Positions 35,601 to 47,480 of a DNA stretch of 64,000 nt are shown here, piece by piece. Origin of the DNA: Cardinalis cardinalis. Lineage: Eukaryota; Chordata; Aves; Passeriformes; Cardinalidae. Numbering within the stretch: the first letter of the stretch is position 1; each line of letters begins with the position of its first letter. Below the pieces are notes generated by a model that searched no databases, had not been told where the DNA came from, and was given only the letters and a program-made list of their open reading frames with translations. Made by a program: the position numbers and the translations under genes. Where the stretch lies: contig JACDOX010000018.1 in NCBI GenBank assembly GCA_014549065.1, positions 1,697,142-1,761,141 on the forward strand, in the 5' to 3' direction.

Positions 35601-36554
35601 ATCACCAGACTATGTTAATCCATTTCAGTATCATATGAGCCATCAACCCTGTGCTGGTGATATGACCCATCATCTGCCTGGCTTTAGCATGATACACAAA
35701 AACCAGCTCATCTGGGAAGCTGAGCGCTTCAACAACTGGAGCTCAGGCCTTGGACACTCCAACTTATGTGTCACTAATCATTGAGTGAGGAGCAAAGAAT
35801 TTAACCCAAAACTCTGCTTCCCTTAGCCATACTTACCAGCACTTCATCCTGTCAGACATCTGAGTTGAGTGCTATTCAAAATGAGTAAGTANTCAAACAC
35901 TGTCACTTACAGTTAGGGCTAAAGGTATCTGTATTTTTCTTATTAAGTCATTTTACTTAATATGAAAGCATTCTGTTCAAGTAAGTTTTATCTTTGCAGA
36001 GTATTGCTGGTATTGAAAAGGAAGTGATTGCTTCTTTGACAAATTAAATGTGATTTGTATGAGCTGTTGCATGCCTTCTGGCTCCTGACTTCAGCTGTAA
36101 GACTTAAGCTAACTTTTATGCCGTCCTTTGGCCAAAGCAGTTATGCCTGGACACTCACTGGCCTTTTATTTAAATCCCATTAGATTATATCACTCCACAA
36201 AAGCTTTACTGTTGCAAAATGCAAAACTTTTCAGCTGTTAGAGCATTTTATTGGCCTGAAAATATTGGAATTGTAAGTTTCATGGAAATGGCCACTCCTG
36301 GGTCTAGCAATCAGACCAGACTGTAAACCAACAATAAACTAAGAGCCGTTAATATTAATTCTGCTACTTTGATTAGGGTCCAAACCAGACTGTCAGTAGT
36401 GATGCCTTGTCCGTAGCTTCTACTGAGAATTGCTCAGAAGCTGTTTCTCTCCACACCTGAGTCCTAGAGCTCTTTGTGCACAGAAAGGAACCATTNTACA
36501 GTTGAATGTCTTTTAAAAGCCTTTAATCACCTTCTCAAATAAATTTGACTGAGG

Positions 36555-36600
36555 TTTTTTGTTTGTTTGTTTGTTTTTTTTTGTTGTTGTTGTTTTTTTT
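36555..36600. repeat. T-rich microsatellite
   Basis: Runs of (TTTG)n then (TTG)n bracketed by T tracts, within the NMS-CHST10 spacer. Confidence 0.85.
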
Positions 36601-39240
36601 AATTGTTATCCTTTCCCAAAGGTCTGTTTGCAGAAGCACTGTGGCATTTGTTATAGATGCAGAATTAATTTATATCCATTAACACCCTATTTACATATTA
36701 TCTTCTTGAGTTGTTGCTCCATGTGGGCCAAACCTTAAATTAAGAAAGCTCTCCCTGCTTGGGGGAGGANCCCATGAATGAGCCATTCTGCTCACTTGAT
36801 CTCTGCTCTGGGATCTGTGTGTTTCTCAGCCCCTTCCAGCCCANCAGGGCCAAAGTTCCAGTCCAGGATCTAGCTACACCATTAGACATAAATGTGTAGA
36901 AAACGACCTCCCATAATATGACACACCAACTAGACAAGACAAATGAGGGAAAATNATAGTGTGGTGGCAGGAATACTGACATTTGGAATTCTTATCCTCC
37001 ATCTGTATTTACTTTATCTTCTCAATAAGTATTTCTTGATAGCAAAATATTGGGTGGGGGAATGCCTTTGTGGACCACCCTCAACAAAATGGCCTGATCA
37101 GACAGGAAGTTGAGTGTCAATAAAGCACATGAGTGCTGGCTGAGAAACTGGCTGAGAAGATGTTTGCCCAAACTGGTGCTGCTTATAGAGGAAGACCATC
37201 ACCAGGATTTAACAGTAAACAGGAAATTGAAGTCTTTAGAAACAAACTGAACTTGAAAAGAACTGAAAAAGATGAACCAAAATTTGCAACAGAGGGTAGG
37301 GCCCTGGTGATGGTAACAGAGCAGGGTTTGACAGTGACAGGGGCCCTGCTCAGCACCAGCACTGCAGTGCTCATGTGGATTGGGGGACACAGGAGGGGTG
37401 ACCCAGTGGATGTAGTGCAGATTCTGCACCGGTGCTCCAACAGAGCTTACTTGGTGGCCTGAGGGTTCAGGGAGTGTTGGGAGCAGTGGGGCATTACACA
37501 TAGCCAGAGCACAAACTTCCCTCAAAGGAGAAGTGGGGAGGAGGGGAGCCCCTTACCCTAGAGAAAGAGGTAAGCACTTGTCCCTCCCTGTGCAGAATTT
37601 GAGCATTTGGGGATTAGTTATACAAGAGTGTTCAAAAATTTCTGGTTCAGTAACAGTTTGTGAGGGTCTAATGTTGAGGTTCATCTGTTGGTATAGCTCT
37701 TGAATATATTTTTCACAAATTCCTGATCAATTATGTGCTGTTAATAATTCAATAACTATTACAGTCTTGACTTGGTTTAAACTATGAGCAGTTTTTCCCT
37801 GTGATAATTATGCACCTGAACATCCCTCAATGTGCATAAAATGGAGTACAGCCAGCTTGCTTTTCCCCTTTATAGCAATGCATCCTGAGAATGCATCTTG
37901 TCTGCCTTAAATGGCAGCTGCTGCACTATTTTCTCATTCTGAAGGCCCCAAGATAAAGAAGGAGTTACTCCAAAGCCAAAAAAGAAGGGGAAAAAACTGA
38001 GAGAATTTGAGGGAAGTAATGACAAAGAGCAGAGTGGAGAGCTTATAGAAAACTACTTTCTGACTCGGNAGAGGACCACTCTATCCCTCGTGTTTTGTCA
38101 AATGCAGCCCCTGCCTCTCTCAACCCTACTACACAAAAATGTGGAGGCTGGAGCCTCTCTAGCATATAAGTGAAGAAGACAGACATTTTTCTGCAGTATA
38201 GTTTCGTGTAAGGCACCCTACTCAGAAGTGAGCAGAGAACTTAGGGTTTTTACCTGACTTAATTGTTAAAGGAGGCAAGGCCAAAACAGGCAGCTGCATC
38301 AATGGTTATATCAGGTACCTTTCTCCTGAGTACACNTCACTGGGGAGAGGTTTAGCAGAGATGACACATTGGGACCACATCTCATAATTTGTTAATATAA
38401 TGAGATGCAGTGCAATAACTGGCAAATCCTGTTTGGTTTATCACTGTAAACCTCAGAGATTTATGATGGCCAGAAGTATGTGACTATCATGAAGTCACAT
38501 GAAACTGGAGATTATGTTATGTTTATTTCACTGGATGAATAGTCCTGAGACAGGAGAATTAATTGCATCCAATTCCAATTTTCTTTTTCTTTCTGTTGAA
38601 AGTGTTATCATATTCCTAGTTGGTAATAGACTGTCTAAAGAAGATGGTGTTTAATGGGATAGTGAGGAATGATGTAAAGTTAAAATCAATTCATCCATGA
38701 TGATTTACAGTAAGATAAATGAGTACAACATTAAAGAAGCCAATAAAGACCATGATAAAGCTTCAGGAGGCATAATAAAGTTACAAAAAACAATTTCTGG
38801 AGAGTATATGAAATATATTTCCAAAATCCAGGCTGTCAGTTGAAAATACTTTAAATGTCCTCGGTTCTACATGAGAAACACATTTGTGTATCCTGTTTCT
38901 GCTAGCTTTACATTAAAAAAAANCACATTCACTTTATAGTGTAGTCTGGCAGGTTCTAGCAATTTGCTGAGTTATTGTCATAAAGCAGAGATGCTGCTGC
39001 AGTTCCTGGTCTTCCTTGCAACTCTGAAAGGCAGTCTTGGAGCAACTTCTGTATCAAACTACCATTATCAAATACTTTTTGAAAGCAGCTTTGTTTTTGC
39101 CATGGAATCAATAACNTACTTCACTTATCCAGTTGTAAAATCCTCTGGAAGAAAAGAGATTTTTCCTGTGTGAAGGAGTTGGATAAGATGAAATCTGTGT
39201 GCATTGGCTTAAGGATAATCTCATAATGACTACAGTGTGA

Positions 39241-39292
39241 CAATAAAATAAAAAAATAAAAGAAGAAAGAAAAAAGAAAAAAGAAGAAAAAT
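39241..39292. repeat. A/G-rich low-complexity tract
   Basis: About 50 bases made only of A with interspersed G and T (AATAAAATAAAA then AAGAAGAAA-like units). Confidence 0.85.
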
Positions 39293-40885
39293 CAAGCAGA
39301 GCTCCCTGCCTTCTGTTTGGAGAAAACATAGCCAAAATGAATCCTAACTCCAGCAATATCAAGAGAACAGCAGAAGCTGATATAACCCAATAACTTCTGT
39401 AACAGGAGCACATTTAGACAACAACAGTGCAAGGCACAATGTGGCACCATGAGCTATCCAAGAGAATAAGGCTCAGTGTGTCGCTGTTGTTTATCATTTC
39501 TGAAGGACAAAATAATCTGCCCTCTTTGCAGTGGCTGGATCAATGGGTCACTGCTCAGTGAAGGTTTCCTTAATGAAGTGAGTGCTCAATGAAGATGTGT
39601 AAATTAAGAAACAAGGATGTCACAGCAAAGTACATGCTAACTGCTCTGGTAGGGTTTTTTTTCAAAGCAGGAAAGCCCACTAGTAAACTGATGTGAAATA
39701 TAAAAAGACAGAATGTCTAGAGGGAATTGGTAAGTGGGTGGATGGATGGCAGCCTCCTTCTTTTCTGGGGATATAACTTAAAACAAAGATAGCGTTGCTG
39801 TGGAAATATGCCTGCCTAAGTGGTGTGATGCTTCCAAATGCAGGGCTGGGGTGTTCCTTACACTAAAAAAAGAAATAGTTGTAATTCTCAAAGATTATTG
39901 TGAACAGAGCCTGAAGGTGAACAGAGGATCTAGTGCCCTTCAGCAAGAGCTGACAGCCTAAGGGAAAGGTTTGGCTCTGAATGGCCAAAAAATATTGTAT
40001 TTAATAAGAATTTATGACGTTATGTGGTAAGAGAGGAATGCTTAATACAGCTGATATGGGCTACTCACAATATTTTTAAAGGAACTGAGAAAAGAGTCCG
40101 TAGGATCTGTGCTATGAAATGGTGTCTTGTACCACTGAACCAATGTACTTTTTGTGATAATACTTAGTTCACACTTGAAAACCACATCTTGGCTTGGCTT
40201 ACTCTTTTTTTTAATTTAATTTCATCATTTTAAGCACAGAGTAGATTTTGCAATTTAGAGCAACATGACTTGAAAAAACACATCATGATACTTTCTTAAA
40301 AACAACACTGATGGATAAAAGCATTAAACAGTGATGTTTTTCTTTGGTTTAAGTACAAAGCTGTCAACTTCAATATTGGTTTTATCAAATACCAATTGCA
40401 ATAGTAACAGGTGACTTATTAATTTAACTGTGTGATTTGTAACTGAGTATGTTAAAATACTTGTCAGAGACTGTGAAGGTCAATTTAATCTGTTAACCTT
40501 CTTTCATTTAAGTTGAATTCATAGCAAGAAGATGTAAAATCATTCTCCCTCTTTTTAGATTAAGAAATTCCAGAGATAAAACAATGCTTTTCATGGTTGA
40601 TCTATCATGGCTGGTCCTGACAGAAGGTTTGATGAATGACTGGTGGTCACACAATTCCAAAACATCAACTGCTCTTTGGGTGAGCTGNATAAATGGAGAG
40701 GCTAGTTGGTAACCATCAGTTATACTTTGGGAGATGTCAAAGCTTTATATTAAATGTTGAAATCATCTTATACTCTCAATCCTTTTCCTAGTAGTGAAGC
40801 TGAAAGTAATGTCACTAAAACTTTCCATATTTACCCTACCCCTCATATTTTCAGGGTTCTTTTTGGTCATGGTTGCCATAAGTGG

Positions 40886-40910
40886 TTAAACTATTTTAGA
40901 AATAGTTTAA
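40886..40910. repeat. Perfect inverted repeat, 11-base arms
   Basis: TTAAACTATTT and AAATAGTTTAA flank TAG. Confidence 0.75.
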
Positions 40911-43846
40911 ACTTATTTTAGAAATGGGCATTTTCAANCAACAATCTCCCATGTGTTCTGACCTAGGTAAGAGTAAGTTTTTACTGTTGCAGTGCAAGAC
41001 TGACTGTGCCCTTATATCTTGAGAAACATTATGTTGAAGGAAATAAAATTTGCCACAGCCAGAGAATCAAGGTAAGGCTAGGTCTTGTGAGCCTGATGTT
41101 TCTGTATTTCAAGGGCAAGAACCTTTAACATAAGTTTCAGTGACTGAAGAATTCATCTCACCTCAGGGTTGCAGATCCAAAGGTCACGTTCTTCAAAACA
41201 ATCCAACTTCCCCCTCTTATTCTTTCTCCCATCCCTATTTCTGTCTATNTGGTGACTGGGGAAGTTCCTCGTCTCTTTTTATCTTTTTACTATTGTAGCA
41301 TGTGAATATGCACGGTAAGTTCAAGGACATATGGTAACATAGTAAACAGCTCATATTCAGAAAGGCAGCAAAAAATAACCCCTAAAAACACNAAGAATTT
41401 TCAACCTGTGTTTCTCTCTTCTTTTTGGGGGTGTTTTTTGGATTTTTTTTTTTTGGCTCTTAGTTTCCACTGGAAACAGTCACAAACAGATAGCTCCAAA
41501 ATTATCCCTGGATGAGGACCATGTCCCCAGAGGAGCACACTCTGAGCACACAGGGGCCACACCATGCAGGAGGACATGGGCCCTCTCTGGGGAGTCACTC
41601 GCTGTGCCAGAGCACAGCCTGCCTCTGCAGTGCCTTGGGCANGAGGATGTGACAAGAGCTGTGAAGTCCCACCTCTCCCAGAGTTGCTCTCCTGAGTTTG
41701 GGTTGTAGCACAGTGCCTGTCATTTTAGGATAACCCTTTTAGACTTACATCTCCTTGAATTTCTGGCACAAACACTTTTTTCTTGCCTTCACAAGAGTGG
41801 TGCAGTTCCTAGATTATTATTAAGCTATAAAGATATGGGAAACAAATGTTCAAATTCCTCCTGATAGATACTACATCTGCCACCTCCCAAGAGCCAGCCC
41901 TAAACAGCAAGTTATAAATTATTTGAAGCACTCAATGTCCCTGTGAAAGCTGTTCCACATAGTGTAAAACATTCTAATCCTACATACATTCACTAGGAAA
42001 TGGGACCCAGGTTCTGTACCTGCCTCCACTTCTCTTTTTTTTTTCTAATCTCACAACCCCATGATCTAAGACACCCCCTCAGGCTCCCTCAGGTGTTTCT
42101 GCTTACCCCAAAACTGGTCAGTTTTCTAACCTGGGGACAATCAAGCAGAAGATAACAGCTCTCCCAACCGTTGCTACAGCAGCACTACAGGTATCAGATA
42201 CTTCAGGAATTGTGTCTTCTGCTTAGCATGCTGTCCTTAGGTGTTTTTTCAATATTTCAGAGTGTAATCTCAAACACTGTTTGAGAGAAGTATTAGTTCA
42301 GAGTAGCACAGCTGCCTCCACTCAATAATCTTTTTTAAGGAACAATGCCCAAAACCAAAAAATCACCTTAAAATCTGCCTTATTTATGTGAGCCTAGAGC
42401 AGCTCTGGTGCTCTCTATCTGTGCAATGCCACTCTTGCAGCTCCTCTAGAGTCAAGACCAGCACTGGCAGGTGCATGGGTACCTGCAGCTTCCCCACACT
42501 GGAGCCTAAGTCACAATGCAACCATGAGCATTGTACCTGCAGGGTCACAGCAGCTCTGACACCTGGAAATAGCCTGGAAATAATTTGTCCCTTGGAGAAT
42601 GCAGCAGGTAAATTTAAGTCTTAGCTGCTTGTCAGTTTGACTCTGCCACCTGTATCCAACTGTCTGATTTGGGCCGTGGGGAAAGGGGAGGGTTAAAAGA
42701 GGGCAGCAGTCACTTTGCAATACAGTAACTTGTTTTGAACACTAAGTGATTCAGTCAATTNTCTTAATTTCACTACTTTGGAAAACACTCATAACTGGGA
42801 CTTCAAATTCAATTGTTATTTCTGATTTTTGTTTAAGGAATTGACTTATCTTGCTACATTGACATGATAATTTGCTGATTGGCTGCACTCATTTTATGAC
42901 CCATATAATTAATTTTGAATAATTAGGTTCAATTTTAATTGACATTGATTTGGTAATTAAATGTAGTTCTTTGCTACTCTAGTCCAGTCCTAGCAGAATG
43001 TTTGGTTCTTTGCTATTAATAAACTTCACAAATCTGTTTTCATTTTTCAGACTACCAACTCAGACTAAATGTCTGAAGAATATAAGATAAATTAGATGGT
43101 TCAGCTAATGACCTACTTACCTCAATCTAAACTTTTTGTCTCCTTCTTAAAGGGCAACCAAATGGTGTAATGATATGCAAAGATTTAAGAATTCCAAAGC
43201 ACACATCATGAGGTAAAACTTGCTTTTAACCCAAAATAAAAAGTTAATTTAATCTTCAAATGAACACATCTCAGTTGCTGCTTACAGATCTGATTTTACC
43301 CCTACTACAGCCAGTATGAATTTACTGATATTAGCTACTGATATTAGCCCTAAGTCCCCCCAGCCCCTCAACACACCTCAATCTTTCCTATGCAAGGAAA
43401 CACATGCTACTTTAGATATATTATATTTATGCTGTATTAGAAAATCCTGCATCTGTATGAGGCTGTACCTCCCTGAATTCACTGATTCATTGGCCTGCCT
43501 TTTTGCCTTTTTGTTTTGTTTTGTTGGGTTTTTTGTTGTCTTTTTTTTTTTGTTTCTACAGCATCTCTTAATGTAGAGACCAGAAAGTATTCTATATGTT
43601 CTATCTTGTGTCAACCCAAACTACATTTAAATAAGCTCTCTTAAGTTCCAGAAAGACAGAATCTGGTGATGAAGATCACACCCTAATAAATGTATTACAT
43701 ACCAAAGGTGCCATGTCTGACCTGTAAATCAAGGTACTTGTACACAAGAGATCTCCTCTGGTGATCAGCCATGCCTCAGAAATGCAGTCATGAAGCAGAT
43801 ANATGATTTCACTAGTAATGCACTAGGAAAAGCATGCCTTCCTACT

Positions 43847-43871
43847 GATTTAAATAAGATTTATTTAAATC
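43847..43871. repeat. Perfect inverted repeat, 11-base arms
   Basis: GATTTAAATAA and TTATTTAAATC flank GAT. This is the third 22-to-25-base palindrome of AT-rich type in the window. Confidence 0.75.
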
Positions 43872-46009
43872 CTCGTGAGTGTTTGATGCTGAGCAGGTGA
43901 CTTGTCTTAAGGTCAGCTCTTATGGAAACAAAGCATGACTGAAAAGGGCTACCAAGACTAATCCTAGTAACTGGCATTGGATTATTAAATCCTGAAATAA
44001 CAGCAAATAAACATAGCATAAGTTTAACAATATGGGCAAGCCTAGGCTTCTGCTGAATAGGATGAGCTTGGAAGGTCAAGGAAAATGAAAGTTCTGTCAG
44101 TGTGATTGGGCTGGATGTGTTCAAATAGAAACTGCAGTATGGATGATTACTTATCTTGTCCAAGACAGGGGCTCATTTAAATACTTTGGTATGCTTAAAT
44201 GCCATTTAGAATTAACTTATACTAAGGGCAGTCAAGACAGCCTGCCACTGACAGATAACAACTTCTTAAAATGCTTGATTGAGCTACACCTGGTGTTCTC
44301 TGACTGGCCAAGCTGCAAATGTGGATCTTCTGTAAGACCCTTCCTGGAGAAATGTGGAACCTGGAATAAAGATACACAAGAGTTTTTAGGGCATTCCTTT
44401 TATAGTGGAATAAAAATTGAAGATTGAACATGTTATTAAGATGAATTTTTTAGGTTTAGGCCCTAAAGAAAAAGGGGCCTTACAGAAAAAAATGGGTACA
44501 TCACTTCCATTGGCTTTGGCATCATCTATCTGAGAAAGACACTCCGGAATATTCCAGAGAGAGCAGGGTGACTTTCCACCAGCTTAATTATCCTTCACGT
44601 TGCTCTGACGATGAAAAAATTCTCTAGTATTAAAAAGAACCCAGACTCACACATTGATTTTGCTGCCTATTTAAAGCAATAAACCCTACTACAGCTTAGC
44701 ATTATTAGTAGCAAGAATCCTGTTGGCCTGAACTAGCAACTGTATAATCCAACAGTACAGTTGCCTATGCAACACATTCTTCAACTTCATCAGACACTTT
44801 CAGGCCCGATTACTGACAACAAAGCTTATTAACTGGGCTTAATTTGGAAAATTGGTCTCTTTTGTGCTGGATTAATTATTATACATGTCAGTAACAACAT
44901 ACTTGAAAGGTTAAAATTCCTAGGTTGAGCCTGATAATCTGGCAGGAATTGGTTCCACAGCTGGAGACTGCTTATTAATAAATCCATGTCTAGCTGCAAC
45001 TATAGTCATCACTGAAACCTGGGGAAAGGAGCAGCTTTGTAGCCTGTGCAGGACTGAGACTGGTGACAGCCACAGATTGCCAATGTGCTTTGCTTAAAAA
45101 GTAACTGTCAAAATCATCATTTCCACTTCACAGGCAGAGAGGAAGGGATGCACAAGGATGCGGTGTCCCAAGATGCTGATACAAACAAACACAGAGTCAG
45201 GCAGAGAATTGNGTTTCTGATTACTGGCTTTTGGCCATTGGTTCCCAGTGATATCTCTGTTTCTGCTGCTTCACTGAGACCAGCAGCCATCAGTGTAGCA
45301 GTGAACACACAGCTGCTAACACATTTGCATTAGCCTGTTCTCCTCCATAGGCTGGCCNTAGTACCTGTACCAATCACAGAATCCTTGGACTTCCTTGGTC
45401 AGGCTTCAGCAAAGTGCACCACAGTAGTCAAGCCTGAAAATGCATGGATCAGGTCATGGCCTAAATAATGGACTAAACAGGGATAAGTGCACTGTAAGAC
45501 TGCAATATGTCCTCAAGAGGACCTGTTTAAAATAGATATTAAAAAGAGACACATCACCAGCACCTAGTTTTGATGGGGTTTGTGGGTATCAGAGTCCTGT
45601 AGGTGAGCGTTTTGCTTGTCCAGTGGGCAGAGCACTGAGTGCACAGCTGTGTGCAGTGGCTGTGCGCACTACACAGTGCCTATGGGGGAAAAGGAGCCTG
45701 GGCTGGGCTGCNGCAGCATTCAGATAACACCTGCCATCACACTACAGCTGCTCTTCACAGGGGTTTAGGGCAGCTTTCCTCTTCTGGAGCCTGCACCCAC
45801 CCTGTGTCTGCCACATCAGAGTGAGGCCTTGGGGAATGCCTGGCTCTGCCAGCTGCTTTTAGATGAATTNTTTCGTTCCTGCCTGACCAAGGACAACTTT
45901 CCTGCCTGATGGTGGGCTTCAGAAAATGGAACAGAGGTGTTTGGAGAAACATGAGGGAGAAAGAATCACATGGAAAGGGATCCTATTGATCTCTTCAACT
46001 CCCTAACAG

Positions 46010-46322
46010 GAGGTTGTAGCCGGGTGAGGACTGATTTNATGTCCCAAGTAGCAAGTGATGGGACCAGAGGAAAAAACTTTGGTCCAAGTTGCACCAAAGA
46101 AGATCTAGGTCAGGTTTTTGGGAAAATTTCTTCATGGAAAGGTTGTCAAACATTGGCACAGGCTGCCAAGGGCAAGGGTGGAATCACCTTCCTGAAGCGT
46201 TCAAACANCACACGGATGTGACCCCCGGGGACACGGTTTAGTCGTGCCCTTGGCAGCGCTAGGGGANNGGTTGGACTCAAAGATCCTAGAGGTCTTTTCC
46301 AATATAAATNATTCTGTAATTT
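46010..46322 (+). mobile_element. CR1 3' fragment upstream of CHST10
   Basis: A forward CR1 tail includes GGCACAGGCTGCCAAGGGCA, GTTGGACTCAAAGATCCTAG, AGGTCTTTTCCAATATAA and a degenerate ATTCTGTAATTT end. It stops about 100 bases before the CHST10 CpG island. Confidence 0.75.
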
Positions 46323-46439
46323 CCAGATGCATATATTTTTCTTAAACACGAGCGTTAGTGACCTAGGAAGACATTTTAACAGTTAAAAAACCCCAAACGT
46401 AACAACNCAAACACATGAACACAACTGTAGGTACACACG

Positions 46440-47480
46440 CGCCTGGAAAGCCACGCTCGAGGGGAAGGAGGGAAGAGGCGGGGCGGGGAGGGGAGGGCAG
46501 AGCTGCCCAGCCCGCCCNCTGTTCCTCCCTCCCGCCTTCGGGCGGTCGGGTGCGGCGCTGCGTCTTCCCGCAGCCGAACCGGGCCGTCCCCGCGGCGGCC
46601 TGCACCTTCCTCCCCTTCCCGGCGGCGGGGCTGGGGCCTGCCCGCGGCCCCGGGAGGAGATGGAGGCGGCGGCGGCGGCAGGGCCGGGCGGCGGCGGCAG
46701 AGGCTGAGCGGGGCCGGGGAGGCGCCGCCGCCGCCCGCAGCCGGGCGGGGGAGATGCGCCGGCAGCCGGGGCCGCCCGAGCGGGCCGGCCGTGCCGCCGA
46801 GTGAGGCGGGAGCCCGGGGCCGCGGGCAGCGGCGCTGGAGGGCCGGTAAGCGGGGAGGGCCGGGCAGGGCCGCGGGGGGAGGCCTGGCGGCTGCCGGCCC
46901 GGGGCAGAGGCTCCTCTGGCACCCCATGTCGGGCGGGGATGCCAGCGGGCGCTGCGGGCGTGTGTTGTACGGGTAGAGGGGAAGCCCGCCCAGCTTCGTC
47001 CTCCTCCTCCAGAGTGGGAAAAGTTTATGTCTGTTCATCCCAGGTCCCTGCGCCCGGAGCCGGGCTGNGACTGGGGCTGGGCATTGCCTCGGCTCGTCCC
47101 CTGCCGGTCAGAGCACGGCCCTGTGCCCTGTTCTTGGCGGGGACCGCTCTGGGCTTTCGGAATGAATGGAGCACCCCTGAAGCCCGCACGCTGCCGTTCC
47201 CAGCAGCGACGGGCGTGGGCTGCCCGCTGGAGCGGGAGCTGCTGTCTGTCAGAGCGGGCACGGCGTGCGGAGGGCAGCAGGGGCCGCGGGACGGGCGCAC
47301 GCCGGGCCTGCCCCGGGCCCGGGCGGGTCCCGCGGCGGTGCCGGCGCTGCCGCTGCCCTGGTCCGGGTTCACATCCCGCTGACAGGTGAACTGCGTGCGC
47401 ACGGAGCGCTCCGGGCCCCAGCGGGAGCTGGAGGAGCCGACACGCAGGCCTGCTAGTGCCCTCGGGGGGAGGCGAGCCTT
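46440..47480 (+). promoter_or_regulatory. CHST10: CpG island promoter of CHST10
   Basis: About 1 kb of very G+C-rich, CpG-dense DNA with GGC-repeat tracts (46664-46698). It ends abruptly in AT-rich intron. It is the only CpG island upstream of the CHST10 coding exons on this strand. Confidence 0.75.
46700..46845 (+). other. CHST10: Probable non-coding first exon of CHST10
   Basis: A clean donor, CCG/GTAAGC at 46845/46846, lies in the CpG island and would splice to the coding-start exon at 51597. The 5' end is not visible in the sequence, so the left border is nominal. Confidence 0.4.

Larger units (their letters stand above)
31330..46000. other. Divergent spacer between NMS and CHST10
   Basis: About 15 kb without a supportable gene. 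It holds a CR1 tail, microsatellites, the palindromes above and several AT-rich patches dense in ATTA and CAAT elements (36.2-36.4, 42.78-43.05, 44.8-44.9 kb) that resemble conserved regulatory sequence. Confidence 0.5.

Noticed and set aside
46376..47038. Long minus-strand open frames (up to 220 codons) over the CHST10 CpG island
   Set aside because: Proline-, alanine- and arginine-rich translations in several overlapping frames are the usual result of CpG-island composition; no family similarity or splice context.
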